A stretch of 64,000 bases of DNA from Ditylenchus dipsaci (lineage: Eukaryota > Nematoda > Chromadorea > Rhabditida > Anguinidae). Under the pieces are notes generated by a model. It had not been told where the DNA came from and searched no databases. It worked only from the letters and a program-made list of their open reading frames with translations. This document shows positions 30,058 to 40,102 of the stretch, piece after piece. The position numbers were made by a program, and so were the translations under genes. The stretch is taken from the NCBI GenBank assembly GCA_004194705.1, contig SADC01001275.1, positions 124,001 through 188,000 of the forward strand, in the 5' to 3' direction. Numbering within the stretch: the stretch's first letter is position 1; each line of letters begins with the position of its first letter.

Positions 30058-33000
30058 ATGTCTACCTCAGCGAATCGTGGTAAATTTGTGCTGTTTTTTA
30101 CTAATAACAATGAAACCACCCGAATTGTATAATTGAATACGAAAATTTTATTAAGGCCATGTTCTATAAGGCCATCTTATAGAACATAGCCGATTAACTA
30201 TAGCCAGCTGCGACCGTCTTTTCGGACAGCCACAAAAATTTCGAGTTCTAGGTCGAAGAAAACTGTAAAACCCCGGGAATACGAATTTTGGAATTTTCAG
30301 TTCCCCGACGCTCGGTTTTTTGCTTGTCCTCTGTTAATCTGATCATTATGACCTTTACATCTATTTTCTGATTTAACATTTATTAGTTATGCATTCAGGT
30401 GTAATTTCAAAAATTGTATAAAAAATCGAGTATTTCATTACCAAGTAAAAAATGCTTAGCTAACAAATTAACTAAAGACTAAAATGTTTACACCTTCCTA
30501 CAACAACGAAAAATTCGGCAGTCGGTTTTCTAAATTTTACGGTTGAAGATGAATTATTTGTGTAATCAAAACAAGATTCTCAAAATCCAATAGCGCCATT
30601 GTTATTGGTGAAAACTTCAGGTTACTTAACTTTGTTAACAATCGTTTGACTGCTGCTACTGCCAGCAATAGGCAATAAAATATACTAAAATTTGCATTTG
30701 ATTTGGAGGTGCCGGTGACTGAGGAGACCGCGTTTTCAGTGCTCCTGCCTTGTTGTCCATGTAGTTATATTGTGTGTGTGCGTGTGTGTATTGTTGATGT
30801 TATGTTATACCCATCTTTCTCCATTTATGGGTGTGCAAATTGCTGTTTTATTGCTCGGACATGTATTTGGCTTTTGTTGAACTTGTAGATGTGGTTATTT
30901 ATGCTATTTTTATAGTTAAAAATTAGCAATACTTTTTTTCGTATCAAATTTACTTCTTTTTGTACTAAATTTTCTTTTTTTCTGTACCAGACCTAAGTAT
31001 TTGTCCAAGATTAACCGAAATTTCGCCGGAATTCAAATTTTATAGACATAGAATGACGTGGATTGGTTAGAAGCTCGCCTCGGAGCTGCCAGAAGTTACT
31101 GAAAGTTAGCTTTTGGGCTTTACTAAAGGGGTAAAATATTTGAAAACAAGCGAATTATTCCGTGAATATATATTTGCGAAGAATTCCGGTAAGATGGATT
31201 AAATCGCTCAGAATTCCACCCTGAACCATTCTCAACCATCTTACACCACCCTAAGCACTGATTTAAGGCAGTTAAATATTGGTTTGGAGCAGTTCAGAGT
31301 GACTTAGGGTGGCACAAGGTGGTTGAGAATGGTTCAGGGTGGAATTCAGAGCGATTTAATCCACCTTACCGGAATTCTTATCCGCTCAATCGCTTTTTCG
31401 CAAATATTTTACCCCCTTTAGTAAAGCCAAAAAACCAATTTTCAGTAACTTCTAACCACTCCGAGGCGAGATTCTAAGCAATCCAAGTCATTTTATGTCC
31501 ACAAAATTTACATTCAGGCAAAAATTTTAGTTAAACCTTGGAAAAATACTAAGGTTTGGTACAAAAAAATGAATTTTGGTAAAAAAGTATTGTCCGTTAA
31601 AAATAAATATTTTCAGGTAACATGACTTCCATTCTCAGGAAAATTTTCGGTAATTTTTTTCTTCCAAACCTTTTTTATTAAACATTTTAAATATCAAGAC
31701 AAAATATTGAATTTACATTTTTTATTTTTCATAACCTTAACCAGTTGATCTTGTAGGTCTTCGGAGGAAAGAGTGCCACCAAAAAGGACTCTATTACAGG
31801 CAGGATCAACAGTTTTGTGAGTTAACTATAGTAGAACCAGTCTATGGTTTCTATTATAACCATTTATTAAAGCCAGTGCCTTACTTGTCCAAACTAGAAG
31901 GCAACCAACTACAGCCTGGTCAATCCCTAATAGTTAGAGGAGTTATTGTAGGTGAGTGTGTTTTGTGCAATAACTAATTCCTTGTGAATTATAATATACA
32001 ATTAACGCTACTGTTTTGTAGAAAAATTCCTTAATTGGGAAGCTGTTATGACTTTAACTCAGGGTTCGTAATAAAATTTTTTGAAAAAAGGACATTTGGG
32101 TAAAAAAGGACATTTTGATCATTTTTGAAGAAAACGGGTCATTTTATCCAGTGCTAATTGCTATTTTGGAGCGAATAAAAAATTTTGGATAAAAATTTCA
32201 AAAATAAAAACAATTTGTTTATTAGAGAGGGGGCATTTAATAGAGAAAATATGGTAGACTACGCCTTAACTATTACTAAGCTTCAAATCATCTAAAGCTG
32301 TATTTTATCCCAACTAGAGCTTTACAGTGCATACAGTGCGAACGCAAAACGACTACAAAGGTTATACTTAAGTTTAGCCATTACACATTTGTTTTCGAAT
32401 TCCATATTTTCAAACAATAATAAGAGTTTTTTTTGTTATTCTTTACATCAATTCGCACAATGCTTAAAATAGGAGGAGAATGATCAGTTACTTACGGTTG
32501 ATTAGGCTTGCACCAAAATATTTGATAGAATGGGGAAAACATTAGTAGTCCTAAAGCTACATAGGAATTCAGCGTTGAAATGCGGAAAACCTTTTTTGAC
32601 TAATTGGGTAGTTTTTCTACATTATTTTCAATATTCAGGCAGGACAGAGTTTGTGATCAACCTGACAAATGGTCCCAGAGTGGAGTTGGACGATGACACG
32701 GATGCTCTGGACAACAGGCTACTGTGTTTAAGGTTGGCTATCTGTTAAAAAATGATGACGAGACTAGACCGGCCCGAAATTTCCAACAATTTTCCGTCCA
32801 AGAGCTCCGCTCGGTCTAAAAAAAACTTGGCCCGAGTTTGGAGGAGCAAAAAAGTCTCATCCCGAAGTCCCTCTCCGGATTTCTGTGACCATCATTATCT
32901 TTATTATTTATCAACATTGGGTCAAAATATTAAGTTCACCTCTTATTTGCAGAGCTGAACTGGAAGCACCTAGGAAGATCCATTTGAATGCATGTATCAA

Positions 33001-34431
33001 TGGAGAGTGGGGCAGGGAAGGCACCATAAAGCACAAATGGCGGTTTGGAGATGAATTCGATGTAAGAGTCAGGTGTCATGAAGATGAATTTGAGGTGGGT
33101 TAGCCTTAATTAACAAATGCTTGAACTGAAACTATTTGATATATACGATTCAGGTGTTTCTGGACCACAAACTAGTAGCTAGATTTGCCCACTATGTGCC
33201 GCTAACAGACATTTCTCATATGCAAGTTTTGTAAAAGTAAAAACTAATGGTCAAATGCATAATTTTCAGATATATTAATGGCGATATAGAGCTGTATTCG
33301 GTACTAGTTGTGATAAATTTAATTCAGAATTTATCCATTCTTTTGTTTCAGGTTTCCTGGGAAGGTAGGACCTATTCAGTGCCCTATGTGGCAGACATTC
33401 CTGGCAATTTCTACCCAAGCCGAAAGCTTTATGTGTCTGGTTTAATCAAGAAGCGGGGAAAACAGTTCAACCTAGAACTGCACAGTGGTCAGAACATAGC
33501 CTTGAGGTTTTTTTACACATACATATATTACTGTAACAGTAGTTAGTTTACCCTGAAGTTTTTAAGAGTGAACCCTCGAGTACCTTCTAAGAAAATAGTG
33601 TGCAACAGTAGGATGGACAACCAAACCTGGGGTGAGGAGCAGATACTCCAAGGAGAAGATTTTCCATTTAAACGGAAAAGAACTTTCGACTTTCTGATCT
33701 ACTGCGAGGATGCTAAGGTATCTTTCATCAAAAGTTGTTCACAAGAGACCCGCACAAACAGTACAATGTGAACCCCACCTTGACAGCTAAAAACTTTGTG
33801 GTCTAACCAAGGAATGGGCCGCATTCCACAATGGGGTCGGCCTCCCCCCCCCCTGTTATTTTTTTTATTGAAAAATGACGGGTGCGGGGCAAGAATAGCG
33901 AATAGAGCTAAGGAATGTGTATGGGCATGTTTTTAGCGTTAATTGCATCAAAATAATGCAAAAAGTGTTTTACCGTATATTCTCTATTAATCTTTCATGA
34001 GGGATTATTTTTCAACTCCTAAAAATAGGAAAATCTGAGGTCGATTTTGAGATTTTCGGGCAGTCGACCAAAATCTGAAAAGTGGAATCAGGAGAACAAG
34101 TGCTAATTAAGAAAATGCAAAAAACATATTTGTGAAATGTTTGCTCTAGACTGAGATATGAGGTCCGTAGGGTGTGGTATTATTAGAGAGTGGGGTTAAT
34201 AGAGAATATACGGTAAAACAAATAAAACTACGGGTGGGGATCTTGCTTACAGTCTGCGAGCAAGTCCCTTAGAGTAAATAGTAAACTTTTCTAACTCTAT
34301 TTATTCTCCAGTTCATAATCTACGTAGATGACTGCCTATTGGGTGTGTATGAGCACCGCCTCAATCCTAGAAGCATTGACAAACTTTGCATAGACGGAGA
34401 TTTGGTGTTGCATGGTGTTCATCTTAAATAA
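30058..34431 (+). CDS. tandem-repeat galectin with two carbohydrate-recognition domains
   Basis: Galectins are cytosolic or unconventionally secreted beta-galactoside-binding lectins. Exons: 30058-30079 (inferred), 31757-31951, 32639-32732, 32953-33094, 33154-33230, 33270-33300, 33352-33506, 33567-33717, 34312-34431; 987 bases in one frame, 328 residues. CRD1: GQSLIVRGVIV, TEFVINLTNGPRVEL, INGEWGREG, FEVFLDHKLVARFAH, YINGDIELYSV. CRD2: RKLYVSGLIKKRG, FNLELHSGQNIALR, VNPRV, TWGEEQ, FIIYVDDCLLGVYEHR, ending GDLVLHGVHLK. In CRD2 the usual HxNPR is RVNPR, with WGEE kept. In CRD1 HxNPR is missing (LRAELEAPRK), with WGRE kept. The first exon (MSTSANR) was chosen because its ATG has a good context and its phase-1 donor fits; it is the least certain part. 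Introns 1 and 8 contain transposons. Confidence 0.88.
30945..31595. mobile_element. long foldback in galectin intron 1
   Basis: Inverted arms: ggttagaagctcgcctcgga against tctaaccactccgaggcgag, ggctttactaaaggggtaaa against ttacccccttagt-like sequence, and an inner pair around cggtaagatggattaaatcg / cgatttaatccaccttaccg. The centre has repeated ggttcagggtgg / ccaccctgaacc motifs. No ORF. Confidence 0.65.
33969..34217. mobile_element. ACCGTATATTCTCTATTAAT element in galectin intron 8
   Basis: Left end taccgtatattctctattaa and right end ttaatagagaatatacggta are perfect inverted repeats. The interior resembles the end sequences at 1129 and 59,995. No ORF. Confidence 0.7.
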
Positions 34432-35965
34432 GTAGGACAACCACCTACAACTGCTGATTTTGACTACAATCAAAAGCCATATCACACGCACACACTTCAC
34501 GTCTACAAGTTTCCGTTGTTGATGTTGCTGTTCAGATGTACATAACGTAATGGCAAAAGCAAACAGCCCTATTTTTTACAAATGTATATATGCTTTTGAC
34601 ATATTGTGTGATTGGCAGAAAATTATTTGATGTTTAGAATATGTGCTCAAATATTATTACAAGCCTAATAGATAAAGTGTAAATAATTTGATTTTTTGAA
34701 ATAAGTTTGTACCAAGCTCTATATAGAACCCCTCTGAACCCTCCAAGTCCAGATTTCTGCTCCTGCAACTTTGAGAGAACAGATCTCGCCAATTTATTGA
34801 TTTGTTTGGGTTAAAGTTTAAAGAAAGCGCAGATCACTGGCTTTCTAAGAATGTATCTTTAACAGGTTTATGATAATAATTACCGTATTTCCTCTAATAG
34901 AAGCGTCCCCAAAGCCGCCAGTTTGAATCTTTTTAAATGTTTTTCATGATGTCTTGAACGAAACCTATGTCGATCCAATTTTGAGACTTGCAAATCGTTT
35001 AGCTCTTGTTTGCAAGATGCTCATGTGTTTCTAATAAGTCAAACTTCAAATATCTGGCATTACAGCTATCCGACACTCTTGGTTATTTTTCAGCCTAAAT
35101 CTACTTTATTTGACTGCAATTGGCTTATTCTTTGTTAAACGGCATCCCTAATTATCTGACACCTCAATTATCCAGCACTCTGAAGCTAGTCCCAAAGGAT
35201 GCCGAATAAACTAGCTAAGACTGTATCTTTTTATTTTTACTTGTTTAGCGACGTTATGAATTATGAATTGCTGCCATCCAACAGAAACAAGGAGCTCCTA
35301 AAAGATCTAGTTGTAAATGGATTTACCAATAACTGAGATCCGTTTCCGTGAAGTCATCTTAAATAGTTGGAAAAAATAAATAAAAAGAGACTACCCACTA
35401 CGATCCCAAAAGGAATGGAATGCATACATAGTCAAATGAATGTGACCGGGAATTTGACCGCTTTAAAAAGCTGCACAATAACCTGGAAAAGTGTTGAAAC
35501 CCCATGCAAATGTCAGGTTAATCGATGATCCATTAGAACTGATGTTAAATTATATAAAAAATTAAATGATAGGAGTTTTTCACATGGAAAAAAGATTAAA
35601 TTAAAATTTTTATTACGAAGAGAGTTGACTGTATTCACCCAAATGAACCCAGAGGACACCCAAAATACTTTTTACATCCAGATTGAATTAAGACCATTGA
35701 GGATAAATCTGAACCATTTTACTAATAACGGAGGCATTGGTAGTGGTTCCCGACTATTGAAAGTGGGTTAGGACCACTAAAAGTCAATCTGAACCATTTA
35801 GGGTGGACTTGGACCACTGAGGGTGGATCTGGATCATTGAGGATGAATGGGGTATCACCAAGTGTTCCCCAGGTGAATGAGATCTATTTGGGATAATATA
35901 TGGTAGAAAACAATTCTTTGCTATCGCCAGGATTCGAACCTGTTTGAACATTTTAAATTGGCGGC
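34432..35965. other. gene-free stretch with degenerate tandem repeats and a half tRNA
   Basis: No supported exon. Around 35,690-35,850 a roughly 25-30 base unit similar to ggaccactgagggtggatct is repeated in degenerate form. At 35,920-35,945, on the minus strand, GGTTCGAATCCTGGCGATAGC is a good B box and 3' half of a tRNA; its 5' half is missing where the neighbouring array begins. An accgtatttcctctaataga end lies at 34,882. Confidence 0.5.
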
Positions 35966-36213
35966 TTTGGGACCAAATGACCGGGACCAAATGACCAGGG
36001 GACCAAATGACCGGGGATCAAATGACCAGGGGACCAAATGACCGGGGACCAAATGACCAGGGGACCAAATGACCAGGGGACCAAATGACCGGGACCAAAT
36101 GACCAGGGGACCAAATGACCGGGGACCAAATGACCAGGGGACCAAATGACCGGGGATCAAATGACGGGGACCAAATGACCGGGGATCAAATGACCGGGGA
36201 CCAAATGACCTAA
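35966..36213. repeat. tandem array, about 16 units of GGGACCAAATGACCG
   Basis: Sixteen units of 14-16 bases (ggggaccaaatgaccag / gggaccaaatgaccg, occasionally gggatcaaatgacc). Read on the minus strand the unit is GGTCATTTGGTCCCC, closely similar to the GGTCAATTGGTCCAC unit at 19,216. No inverted partner array is present in the window, so this may be one end of an element or a solo end. Confidence 0.85.
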
Positions 36214-36914
36214 TGCCATGGTGACAGATGCGAAAAAAGCTTCAAAGTATTCATTCTAGTATATTTCAGCAAGTACTTTGCTTGTCCATAAAATCGCTGG
36301 TAATCATCGGCAGGAAATCAGCAGAATGACGTAAAAAAGTTCTGACTCAGAATTTTGTCGTCGCGGCGAATTCAAAACAGGAACCCTTTCTAATATAAGC
36401 CTCCCTGGAGACGTCCAAAAAATAGAAGCTCCGGGGCTTCTAACAGAGCAAATATCGTAAGTGAAATTTTTTCACTCCTATGAAAAAGTTGGCGCTACGG
36501 GATTAAAATTCCCCCCCCCCCCCCAATGAATTTTTTTAAAGTGTTGCCAAACACCCTATATCGACCTAAAATTGCCTCAGGAGTTCAAAAAAGACATTTT
36601 TTGAGTTCTGGTTAATAAAAATTAAGTTTTCGGACCACCCAAAATGATACACGGACAATTCACGCCCGGGGCAATTCACGCCCGGGACAATTCACGCCCG
36701 GGGCAATTCACGCCCGGGACAATTCACGCCCGGGGACAATTCACGCCCGGGACAATTCACGCCGGGGACGATTCACGCCCCAGGGCAATTCACGCCCCTA
36801 GATAATTCACGGCGCTAAATTTATATCCTGGTGAATGATGTCTGGTAATTTATCGGCTAATAGGTTACAAGTTGGAATTCCGTTCCTGTTAAAGGAGGGC
36901 TGCTAACAATTAGA

Positions 36915-37135
36915 TTTCTCCATGGCGCAGTGCGTAAGCGTTTGCGTTTTTTAGCCAAAAATGGTGTTGCAGGTTCGATCCCAAGTGGTGACATACTATT
37001 TATTTTGACTTGTTTGACCAGTTCTAGGGGTAATTTGGGTCGGTGATTCCGAATCTGACGTCAAAAAAGTCTAATCCCCCTAGAACTGGCCAAACAAACC
37101 AAAAAATAGTGTGCCACTACGTGGGATCGAACCTG
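36915..37135. repeat. inverted pair of tRNA-like sequences
   Basis: The left copy has CATGGCGCAGTGCGTAAGCG and B box GGTTCGATCCC. The right copy is inverted (ggatcgaacctgc). Between them lies gggtcggtgattccgaatct. Same layout as 28,471-28,838, but the right copy lacks its outer part. Confidence 0.6.
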
Positions 37136-37496
37136 CGCACTATTTTAACATGAAAAACGTAAAAAATTTTCGCTCCAAGTGGACGACCACTTGGTTTGTT
37201 GAGGCATGGGTCATGCAGTAGAATTGAGGTTGGATCGTAGAAAAAATTCTAACTTTTAAAAGTTCTTTACAAGACCAAAATATTACTACCGGGTATCACT
37301 AAACTACCTGAGTTACCTAACCTGGGTACAACAAACCAACTGGTAACCGCTTGGAGCAAAATTTTTTTTACGTTTTTCATGTTCCAAAACCTGTTTCTGT
37401 ATTGATTCGGACATGCTGAAGATACTTTGATAATAGTAAAATAAGGTTTGTTTGATATTTTTGACTATTCGGGTACAATTGATTAAAAATCGTTGC

Positions 37497-38966
37497 TACT
37501 CATTTGCGCCCAACTCATTTGCGCCCACTCATTTGCGCCCCTCATTTGCGCGCAACTCGTTTGCGCCCACTCGTTTGCGCCCAACTCGTTTGCGCCCACT
37601 CATTTGCGCCACTCATTTGCGCCCACTCATTTGCGCCCGCTTCATTGTTTTCAAAATTTTGAATTCGTGGTTTTGATTTTGGGATTTCCGAATTTTTCAC
37701 CACTCGTCTTTATTTCTCACCTTGTATTATTGTGTTTAGTTTTGTCGATGGCTTTCAATGTGGATATTGTCTGGCTAGCTAATGTGCTTGCTCAACTCAG
37801 AAAACACTTCAACCAGCTAACCAGGTATGATAATTTTGTTAAGCTTCATATTTTCACTATACCTCTAATCTTTACTCTTTTTAGGGTGTTTTGTCGCTAT
37901 CAAACAAAGGAGAGCAATGTCTAATCGTCAACAGCTACGAATACAGAAAGGGCCGCGTCATCAATTCGGGAACGGTTCAGAAGTGGAGATGCATAAATCG
38001 TGCGTGTAATGGAACTGCAAAAACAAGCTTCGGCTCTCTGGAAAATTTGCTCCTTCTCAATCCACATGTTTGCAGACAAAATCCTAATGCTTTTGTGGTA
38101 TTTTTTGTTCCCTTTTCACTGCAGCAATTTTAAATTAATAGCGACGTGATGTCATAGCCAGAATCAAATCAGTTGCGATTGCTAACTTTGGATCTTACTC
38201 AACAGGAATAGTCGCTTCGGGAAAAATGGGCTAACAGATAACCAGTTGCTGTTTCTTCCAACCAATAAAGCATTGGAAGACCGCGTGTTGCGAAAAAAGA
38301 AACCAGTGGGAGCAAGCAGTGTCGACAAGCCTGTCAGTGAGATTGAATGGTTGGAATACTTCACGCAAACTGAAAACGGTGACAGGTTTTTGCTGCATGA
38401 CTCTAGGTAAAATTTATTTATGAATTGCTTTTCACAATTTTCAAATTGTAGAGAGGCTGAGTCCAGGCTGCCTCCAATTTTCATCTTTCTTTCTCCGTCT
38501 GGTCTCCGTCTGCTGCGTGAAAACAATCGTTGGGCTCTTGATGGCACTTTCTTCTGCGCACCAAAGAACTTTGTCCAGCTGTACACTGAGAAAGAATATC
38601 GGCCTTACTTTATTCAAATCGAATTTCGATGACAATATAAACTCAGCGGGACCAATTCTGCCCCAATCTGAGTAAACAAACATACTTTTGAATTATTATA
38701 ACTATTATTTCTTCACCCAATAAAAAGTAATCTCGTTCTGGATCAATCTCAGGGCCGAGGAACCATCTCAGTGCAGATTGAGATTTTTTGAAGAAACAAT
38801 GAGGCGGCCGCAAATGAGTGGGCGCAAACGAGGTGGGCGCAAATGAGTGGGCGCAAATGAGTGGGCGCAAACGAGTTGGGCGCAAACGAGGTGGGCGCAA
38901 ACGAGTTGCGCGCAAATGAGTGGGCGCAAATGAGTGGGCGCAAATGAGTTGGGCGCAAATGAGTAC
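37497..38966. mobile_element. MULE-like transposon ending in ACTCATTTGCGCCCA arrays
   Basis: The left array (about 37,498-37,640) has ten units of ACTCATTTGCGCCCA (14-15 bases, some with CGTTTGCG). The right array (about 38,804-38,965) has eleven inverse units (GGGCGCAAATGAGTT). Between them is a broken FLYWCH/MULE transposase gene (next entry). Element length is about 1.47 kb. No 8-10 bp target duplication is obvious at the borders (aatcgttgc / cgaacctta). This is the only iteron-ended element in the window with recognisable transposase coding sequence. Confidence 0.75.
37748..38632 (+). pseudogene. truncated MULE transposase with FLYWCH zinc finger
   Basis: Mutator-like transposases often carry an N-terminal FLYWCH DNA-binding finger ahead of a DDE domain. 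Exon-like blocks: 37748-37824 (MAFNVDIVWLANVLAQ; joins the next block out of frame), 37885-38097 (FLYWCH: CLIVNSYEYRKGRV, WRCINRACNGTAKT, NPHVCRQNP, so the last ligand pair is H-x-C instead of H-x-H), 38142-38406 and 38452-38632. The third block needs a one-base shift at the AAAAA run near 38,221. The last reads RWALDGTFFCAPKNFVQLYTE, matching the start of the MULE DDE domain (DGTF..P..F.QLY) with its first aspartate, then stops at EFR. The rest of the catalytic domain is absent. It is therefore inactive, though the pieces are well preserved. Confidence 0.75.
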
Positions 38967-39978
38967 GAACCTTAAAAATACCCTCCAAAACAGCATTCAA
39001 CCACTATCAAACCATCTTCAGCATGTCCGAATTAGTCCAGAAAACAGGTTGTGGAACCCAAAAAATAAAAAAATTTTTTATCCAAGTGGACGACCACTTG
39101 GTTTGGTTGGTTCAGACTAAAAAATTAAAATTCCTGCGAAATCTTCACTGAAAGTGAAAGTGAGATTGAAAAGAGGTCATTGAGTACACTAAAAGTGAGA
39201 GTGAAAGTAAAACTGAGAAGCAGTTTTTTCCTGTTGGGCGAGAGTGAGGGTGCGAGTCAGAGTTAACTAAATAACTAAACCCTTTAGGGTGTGCAGCTAC
39301 CCTTATTACCCCAATTCTGGTGATTTAGACGAAATAAATAAAGTAACTTAACGTGAATTATCTAGGGGCGTGAATTGTCCCGAGGCGTGAATTGTCCCCG
39401 GGCGTGAATTGTCGCGTACCCCCAAAAATACCTATTTTGGTCGTTTTCGAAGGGGTTTAGGGCTGTATTGGGGTGGGAAAGGACCGAAAATAGACCAATT
39501 TAGTGTGAAAAGGAAGATGTAAAACATAGTTTTGAATACTGGGGCCTACCGCATAAATAAACTCTGTGCATCCAGAGTGACTTTCGAGTGATTTGTGTCT
39601 AAGGTATGTGGGTGTGCGCTTCTCAACCCAAGCAACCAAGCCCCTTGCGCCCCAAAGGGGGCGCAGGGGGCTTGAGAGTTAGAGATGCGCGCACTCACTT
39701 ACCTTAGACATAATTCCGAGCAAGACTCGTGAACAAAATGCATTTAGAGGCTCTTTTTGCCCAGCTCCAGTGACCAAAACATGCCAAAACAGGCAAATGG
39801 TCGAAATTTCAAAATGTCCAAAACTCAATTTTTTTATTAACCAGAATTCAAAAATCATGTCTTTTTGAACTCCTGAGGGGATTTTAGGTCGATATAGGGT
39901 GTTTGGAAACACTTTAAAAAATTTCATTTGGGGGGGGGGGGGGCTGGGGAGGATTGGTGTATACACTTGGTGTATATA

Positions 39979-39984
39979 TTTATT
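39979..39984 (-). promoter_or_regulatory. possible polyadenylation signal of the FOG-like gene
   Basis: On the minus strand AATAAA lies about 120 bases beyond the FOG-like stop codon. It is within the right arm region of the outer foldback, so part of the 3' UTR may be transposon-derived. Confidence 0.4.
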
Positions 39985-40102
39985 ATGGTTTGTCATGGCT
40001 CTAATCAGAACTCAAACTCGAAGTACTTGAACAAGCCATAAGATAACGTCTACATGTCCGATTTCAAGCATTTCTAAATAAAATTAAACCAAAAACATCT
40101 AT

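Larger units (their letters stand above)
37150..39112. mobile_element. element with CCAAGTGGACGACCACTTGG hairpins, split by the MULE
   Basis: The hairpin CCAAGTGG-ACGA-CCACTTGG stands near both borders (37,174-37,193 and 39,080-39,099). Each is associated with the same 'gactgattcggacatgctgaaga' type block, in opposite orientation. This block and hairpin also make up the interior of the element at 19,216-21,036, so the two are related. The MULE-like element is inserted in its middle. Confidence 0.5.
36651..39417. mobile_element. foldback element ending in GGACAATTCACGCCCGG arrays
   Basis: The left array (36651-36814) has about ten 15-17 base units of GGACAATTCACGCCCG. The right array (39351-39417) has about four inverse units (GGGCGTGAATTGTCC). 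The outermost bases are ACACGGACAATTC on the left and, inverted, ACGCGACAATTC on the right. It lies inside the 36,505-39,955 foldback and itself encloses a tRNA-like pair and the elements at 37,150-39,110 and 37,497-38,966. No clear target duplication seen. Confidence 0.65.
36505..39955. mobile_element. outermost foldback of a nested transposon stack
   Basis: The left arm (aaagtgttgccaaacaccct, tatcgacctaaaattgcctc, gagttctggttaataaaaa) is inverted on the right at 39,818-39,925 (ttattaaccagaattc, aggtcgatatagggtg, gtttggaaacactttaa). Poly-C at 36,511-36,523 faces poly-G at 39,931-39,944. The right side also holds the GC-rich palindromic core (39,590-39,720), so this belongs to the 4192/25,093 family. 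Everything between 36,651 and 39,417 is a later insertion or stack of insertions. Confidence 0.65.

Noticed and set aside
32752..32958. ORF between galectin exons
   Set aside because: Lies in an intron; the flanking exons join in phase without it and it has no galectin similarity.
35921..36160. ORF of repeated HLVPWSFGP-like peptide
   Set aside because: It is the 15-16 bp array read on the minus strand.
37452..37700. ORFs of repeated APTHLRP-like peptide, also 38,643-39,000 on the minus strand
   Set aside because: They are the CATTTGCGCCC arrays of the MULE-like element, not protein genes.
38441..38683. Minus-strand ORF over the MULE-like gene
   Set aside because: Opposite-strand shadow; the plus strand carries the FLYWCH and DGTF signatures.
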